Origin: Ottelia alismoides
Taxonomy: Eukaryota; Streptophyta; Magnoliopsida; Alismatales; Hydrocharitaceae
Length of the DNA stretch: 64,000 nt
Direction: 5' to 3'
Assembly (NCBI GenBank): GCA_037367405.1
Contig: JAZKJV010011400.1
Span: 8,368,501-8,432,500 of the forward strand
Shown here: piece by piece, positions 62,095 to 64,000 of the stretch
How the letters are laid out: every line of letters begins with the position of its first letter
Position numbering within the stretch: position 1 is the first letter of the stretch
Program-made: the position numbers and the translations under genes
Notes under the pieces: model-generated
Seen by the model: only the letters and a program-made list of their open reading frames with translations
What the model was told of the DNA's origin: nothing
The model's database searches: none

Positions 62095-62469
62095 ATGAGC
62101 GATGATGTCCTCGATCGGCTAATGCAGCAGGTTCATCAGCGAGCCGCGGAGCTGCCTCCAGGCTCTTACACCACCAAATTGATCACCGGGGGCGTGCCAG
62201 CCATGGGGGCCAAGGTCACCGAAGAGGCGGGCGAAGTAGTCCAAGCAGCCGCGGCTCTGGCAGAGTTGCTAGCTGCCCCCGCCGCGCCGGCCGATCAGCT
62301 CCAGGCCGCTCGTCAGCATCTGGTCTACGAAGCCGGCGATGTGCTCTATCACCTGTGGGTGCTCTTGGGTAGCTTTGGCATCCAAACCGATGACCTGCGA
62401 ATCGAACTGGAACGTCGCGAAGGCACTTCGGGCTTGGAAGAAAAACGACGCAGAAAAGAACCATCATGA
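62095..62469 (+). CDS. hisE: Phosphoribosyl-ATP pyrophosphatase
   Basis: The 124-residue product carries out the second step of histidine biosynthesis by hydrolysing PR-ATP to PR-AMP. It is an all-alpha NTP pyrophosphohydrolase of the MazG type, with the metal-binding motifs EEAGEVVQAAA near 43-53 and YEAGDVLYHLWVLL near 78-91. It is not fused to HisI. Its stop overlaps the start of hisG (ATGA), so the two are translated together. Confidence 0.93.
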   Translation: MSDDVLDRLMQQVHQRAAELPPGSYTTKLITGGVPAMGAKVTEEAGEVVQAAAALAELLAAPAAPADQLQAARQHLVYEAGDVLYHLWVLLGSFGIQTDDLRIELERREGTSGLEEKRRRKEPS

Positions 62470-63320
62470 ACGATAATCTCCGCATCGGAGTTCCCAGCAA
62501 GGGCCGCTTGAGCGAATTGGCTGGCGAACTATTGGCCCAGGCCGGCATTAACTTTCGTCGCCAAGAACGGACCCTGTTTGCCCGCGTCTCCGGCTTGCCG
62601 ATCGATATCGTCTTCCTGCGCACCGACGATATTCCCGTCCTGTGCTCGGAAGGAGCCATCGATCTGGGAATTACCGGCAGCGACCTGGTGTGTGAAAGCC
62701 AAACCGATGTAGTCACCCGCATGGCACTGGGGGTCGGTCGTTGTCGACTGAGCCTGTGCGTCCCCGAACACTCGCCAATCAAAGACTGCAGTCAATTAAA
62801 CGGCGCCCGCGTGGCCACCAGTTTTCCCAACGTCACCGAAAAATTCCTGGCTGAACATCAAGCCAAGGTACACCTGGTCAAACTCTCGGGCTCAGTGGAA
62901 ATCATGATCGGCCTGGGCGTGGCTGATGCGATCGTCGACCTGGTGGAAACCGGCTCGACGCTGGCGGCCAATCAACTGCGTATCTTGACCGACATCGGCA
63001 GTTACGAAACGGTCCTGATTCAAAACCCGCGCACCCGGCATGCCGCCACTTGCGATCGCGTACTGCGTCGCTTGGAAGGCGTGGTCATCGCGCGCGACTA
63101 CTCGCTCCTGGAGTACAACGTACCCAAAGATCGCCTGGTGCAAGCCGAAACGATCACCCCGGGCTTCAAGTCACCCACCATCTCCGAATTGGAAGATCCC
63201 AACTGGTGCGCGGTGCGCGTCATGGTCCGCAGCAAAGACATCATCTCTGCCATGGAACAATTAGAAGCCATCGGAGCCTCGGCCATCCTGGAAACCAGCA
63301 TCCGCAACTGCCGCCTCTAG
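62466..63320 (+). CDS. hisG: ATP phosphoribosyltransferase (long form)
   Basis: The 284-residue product catalyses the first, feedback-controlled step of histidine biosynthesis. The periplasmic-binding-like catalytic part (IGVPSKGRLSE, the EGAIDLGITGSDLV loop, and ADAIVDLVETGSTLAANQL) is followed by a C-terminal ACT-like domain (about 215-284, PTISELEDPNWCAVRVMV), which is diagnostic of the hexameric long form that does not need HisZ. Coupled to hisE by a 4-bp overlap. Confidence 0.95.
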   Translation: MNDNLRIGVPSKGRLSELAGELLAQAGINFRRQERTLFARVSGLPIDIVFLRTDDIPVLCSEGAIDLGITGSDLVCESQTDVVTRMALGVGRCRLSLCVPEHSPIKDCSQLNGARVATSFPNVTEKFLAEHQAKVHLVKLSGSVEIMIGLGVADAIVDLVETGSTLAANQLRILTDIGSYETVLIQNPRTRHAATCDRVLRRLEGVVIARDYSLLEYNVPKDRLVQAETITPGFKSPTISELEDPNWCAVRVMVRSKDIISAMEQLEAIGASAILETSIRNCRL

Positions 63321-63328
63321 TAGTATTC

Positions 63329-63404
63329 GTAGCCACCGCTGCCAAGCTGCCAAGCGGTGGAGAGCCTTAACTATCGCGTCCACCGTCTGGCAGGCGGTGG
63401 CTAC
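63329..63404. repeat. GTAGCCACCG-type palindromic repeat between convergent genes
   Basis: A 76-bp element from GTAGCCACCG to CGGTGGCTAC, made of two hairpins, fills the space between the hisG stop and the stop codon of the leftward gene. It is well placed to end both transcripts. Confidence 0.75.
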
Positions 63405-64000
63405 TTACACGTAACGTAGTCCAGGCAAGACCTTGCGCCGCGCTGCCAAGATAAAAACCGCCGCAGCCAGCGTCAGGCTCAAGCCCACATAAAATCCCGG
63501 CGCCGTGTAATTCAGCTCGACCCGCCACCGGCCCGGCGGCAGATCCAATCGCTGAAACAAACCCAGATGCGATGCGTAAGGCCGCACGCTGCGCACTTGA
63601 CCATCGTCGCTGATGAACCTCGCCAACCAGCCGCCATCCTGGTACAACCGAATCGTCAGCTCGATCGGCTGAGCTCCCTCAACTTCGATCCGCAAGTGGC
63701 TGGCCTGCAAATACTTTACATGTAAAGTATTTGCATGGCTTCCCACAGCCGAGACCCACGGCTGCGATTCTGGCACCTCTTGGAACGATACCCGACGCGC
63801 CGCCTCCGGTGATCGGATCAAGCGATGACTGACGCCCAGCCAGGCTAGCGCTTGATCCAAGGAATCATCGCTGGGACGCAAGTGATCATGAGCCGCGAGC
63901 TCGCGCCGAACGCGCATAAGAGCTTGAGGCGGCAGTGACAGGAGGGCCGATAGATTGGCCACCGGAGGCTCACCAGCGAGCAAATGGAGTTTGCCCAGCA
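63405..64000 (-). CDS. C-terminal part of a large membrane protein (YfhO-like), start outside window
   Basis: The frame is open to the window edge, so the visible 198 residues are the C-terminus; TTG at 63983 is only an internal codon. It consists of an outer domain with WVSAVGSHANTLHVKYLQASHLRIEVEGAQ and a jelly-roll-like strand series (PYASHLGLFQRLDLPPGRWRVELNYTAPGFYVGL), then a final transmembrane helix (LSLTLAAAVFILAARRKVLPGL). This layout is known from YfhO-like glycosyltransferase-related membrane proteins of planctomycetes. A 30-bp palindrome interrupts the coding sequence without breaking the frame. Confidence 0.7.
   Translation of the reverse strand, partial: LGKLHLLAGEPPVANLSALLSLPPQALMRVRRELAAHDHLRPSDDSLDQALAWLGVSHRLIRSPEAARRVSFQEVPESQPWVSAVGSHANTLHVKYLQASHLRIEVEGAQPIELTIRLYQDGGWLARFISDDGQVRSVRPYASHLGLFQRLDLPPGRWRVELNYTAPGFYVGLSLTLAAAVFILAARRKVLPGLRYV
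63706..63735. repeat. Perfect 30-bp palindrome inside a coding region
   Basis: The halves are TGCAAATACTTTACA and its reverse complement TGTAAAGTATTTGCA. It is in the open frame of the YfhO-like protein and encodes part of NTLHVKYLQ. The central 18 bp (63712-63729) equal the centre of the palindrome at 12340-12363. Confidence 0.75.

Overview
The window looks like chromosome of a planctomycete, most likely a member of the Pirellulales/Pirellulaceae. The grounds are the protein families present: a DUF1559 prepilin-type protein, a DUF1080 (3-keto-disaccharide hydrolase) lipolytic-type secreted protein, a BBP7-type outer-membrane barrel, a twin-arginine Gfo/Idh/MocA oxidoreductase next to a secreted HEAT-repeat protein, a short PheT, split ribosomal-protein/infC loci, weak use of Shine-Dalgarno sites, and several families of short dispersed repeats. 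No taxonomic search was possible, so this is inference from gene content.

Layout. 1-3.6 kb: HEAT-repeat protein (cut by the window edge), Gfo/Idh/MocA oxidoreductase, and divergently a GntR/FCD regulator with a PhyH dioxygenase. 3.8-6.5 kb: phosphohexomutase and a LexA-like repressor whose self-cleavage residues are missing. 7.3-8.1 kb: five 158-bp tandem repeats. 8.2-12.9 kb: OleA/FabH-like thiolase, NAD(P)HX epimerase, MFS transporter and small hypotheticals. 13-19.6 kb: ftsH, then dxr, rseP and an ABC ATPase. 20.8-24.8 kb: dnaG-rpoD. 25.2-32.1 kb: a probable operon on the minus strand with three GspF-like membrane proteins, I-, J- and K-like pseudopilins and a DUF1559 prepilin, preceded by an ECF sigma factor and a probable anti-sigma protein. 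32.3-34.6 kb: a translationally coupled hydroxyproline epimerase/dehydrogenase pair. 34.6-38.8 kb: rpmI-rplT-pheS-pheT. 39.1-41.8 kb: LemA and an M48 protease. 42-51.8 kb: DUF1080 protein, diadenylate cyclase, several planctomycete-type exported proteins, MFS transporter, infC, two small lipoproteins. 52-57 kb: GNAT acetyltransferase, a lipoprotein, an FHA/GAF adenylate cyclase. 57-61.7 kb: dprA, two clpP genes, tig and tRNA-Gly. 62-64 kb: hisE-hisG and the end of a large membrane protein.

How parts fit together. There is a membrane quality-control theme (FtsH, RseP, M48/LemA, trigger factor with two ClpPs), core information processing (dnaG, rpoD, infC, pheST, rpmI-rplT, tRNA), and one exported-pilin system without its own ATPase. 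Intergenic space is unusually rich in short dispersed palindromic repeats of at least four families, some forming tandem arrays and some with terminal inverted repeats. The most unusual observations are the cleavage-dead LexA with two candidate operators, infC apparently starting at AUC, the three-GspF pseudopilin operon, the consensus promoter overlapped by a perfect 14-bp palindrome ahead of the GntR gene, and the repeat families.
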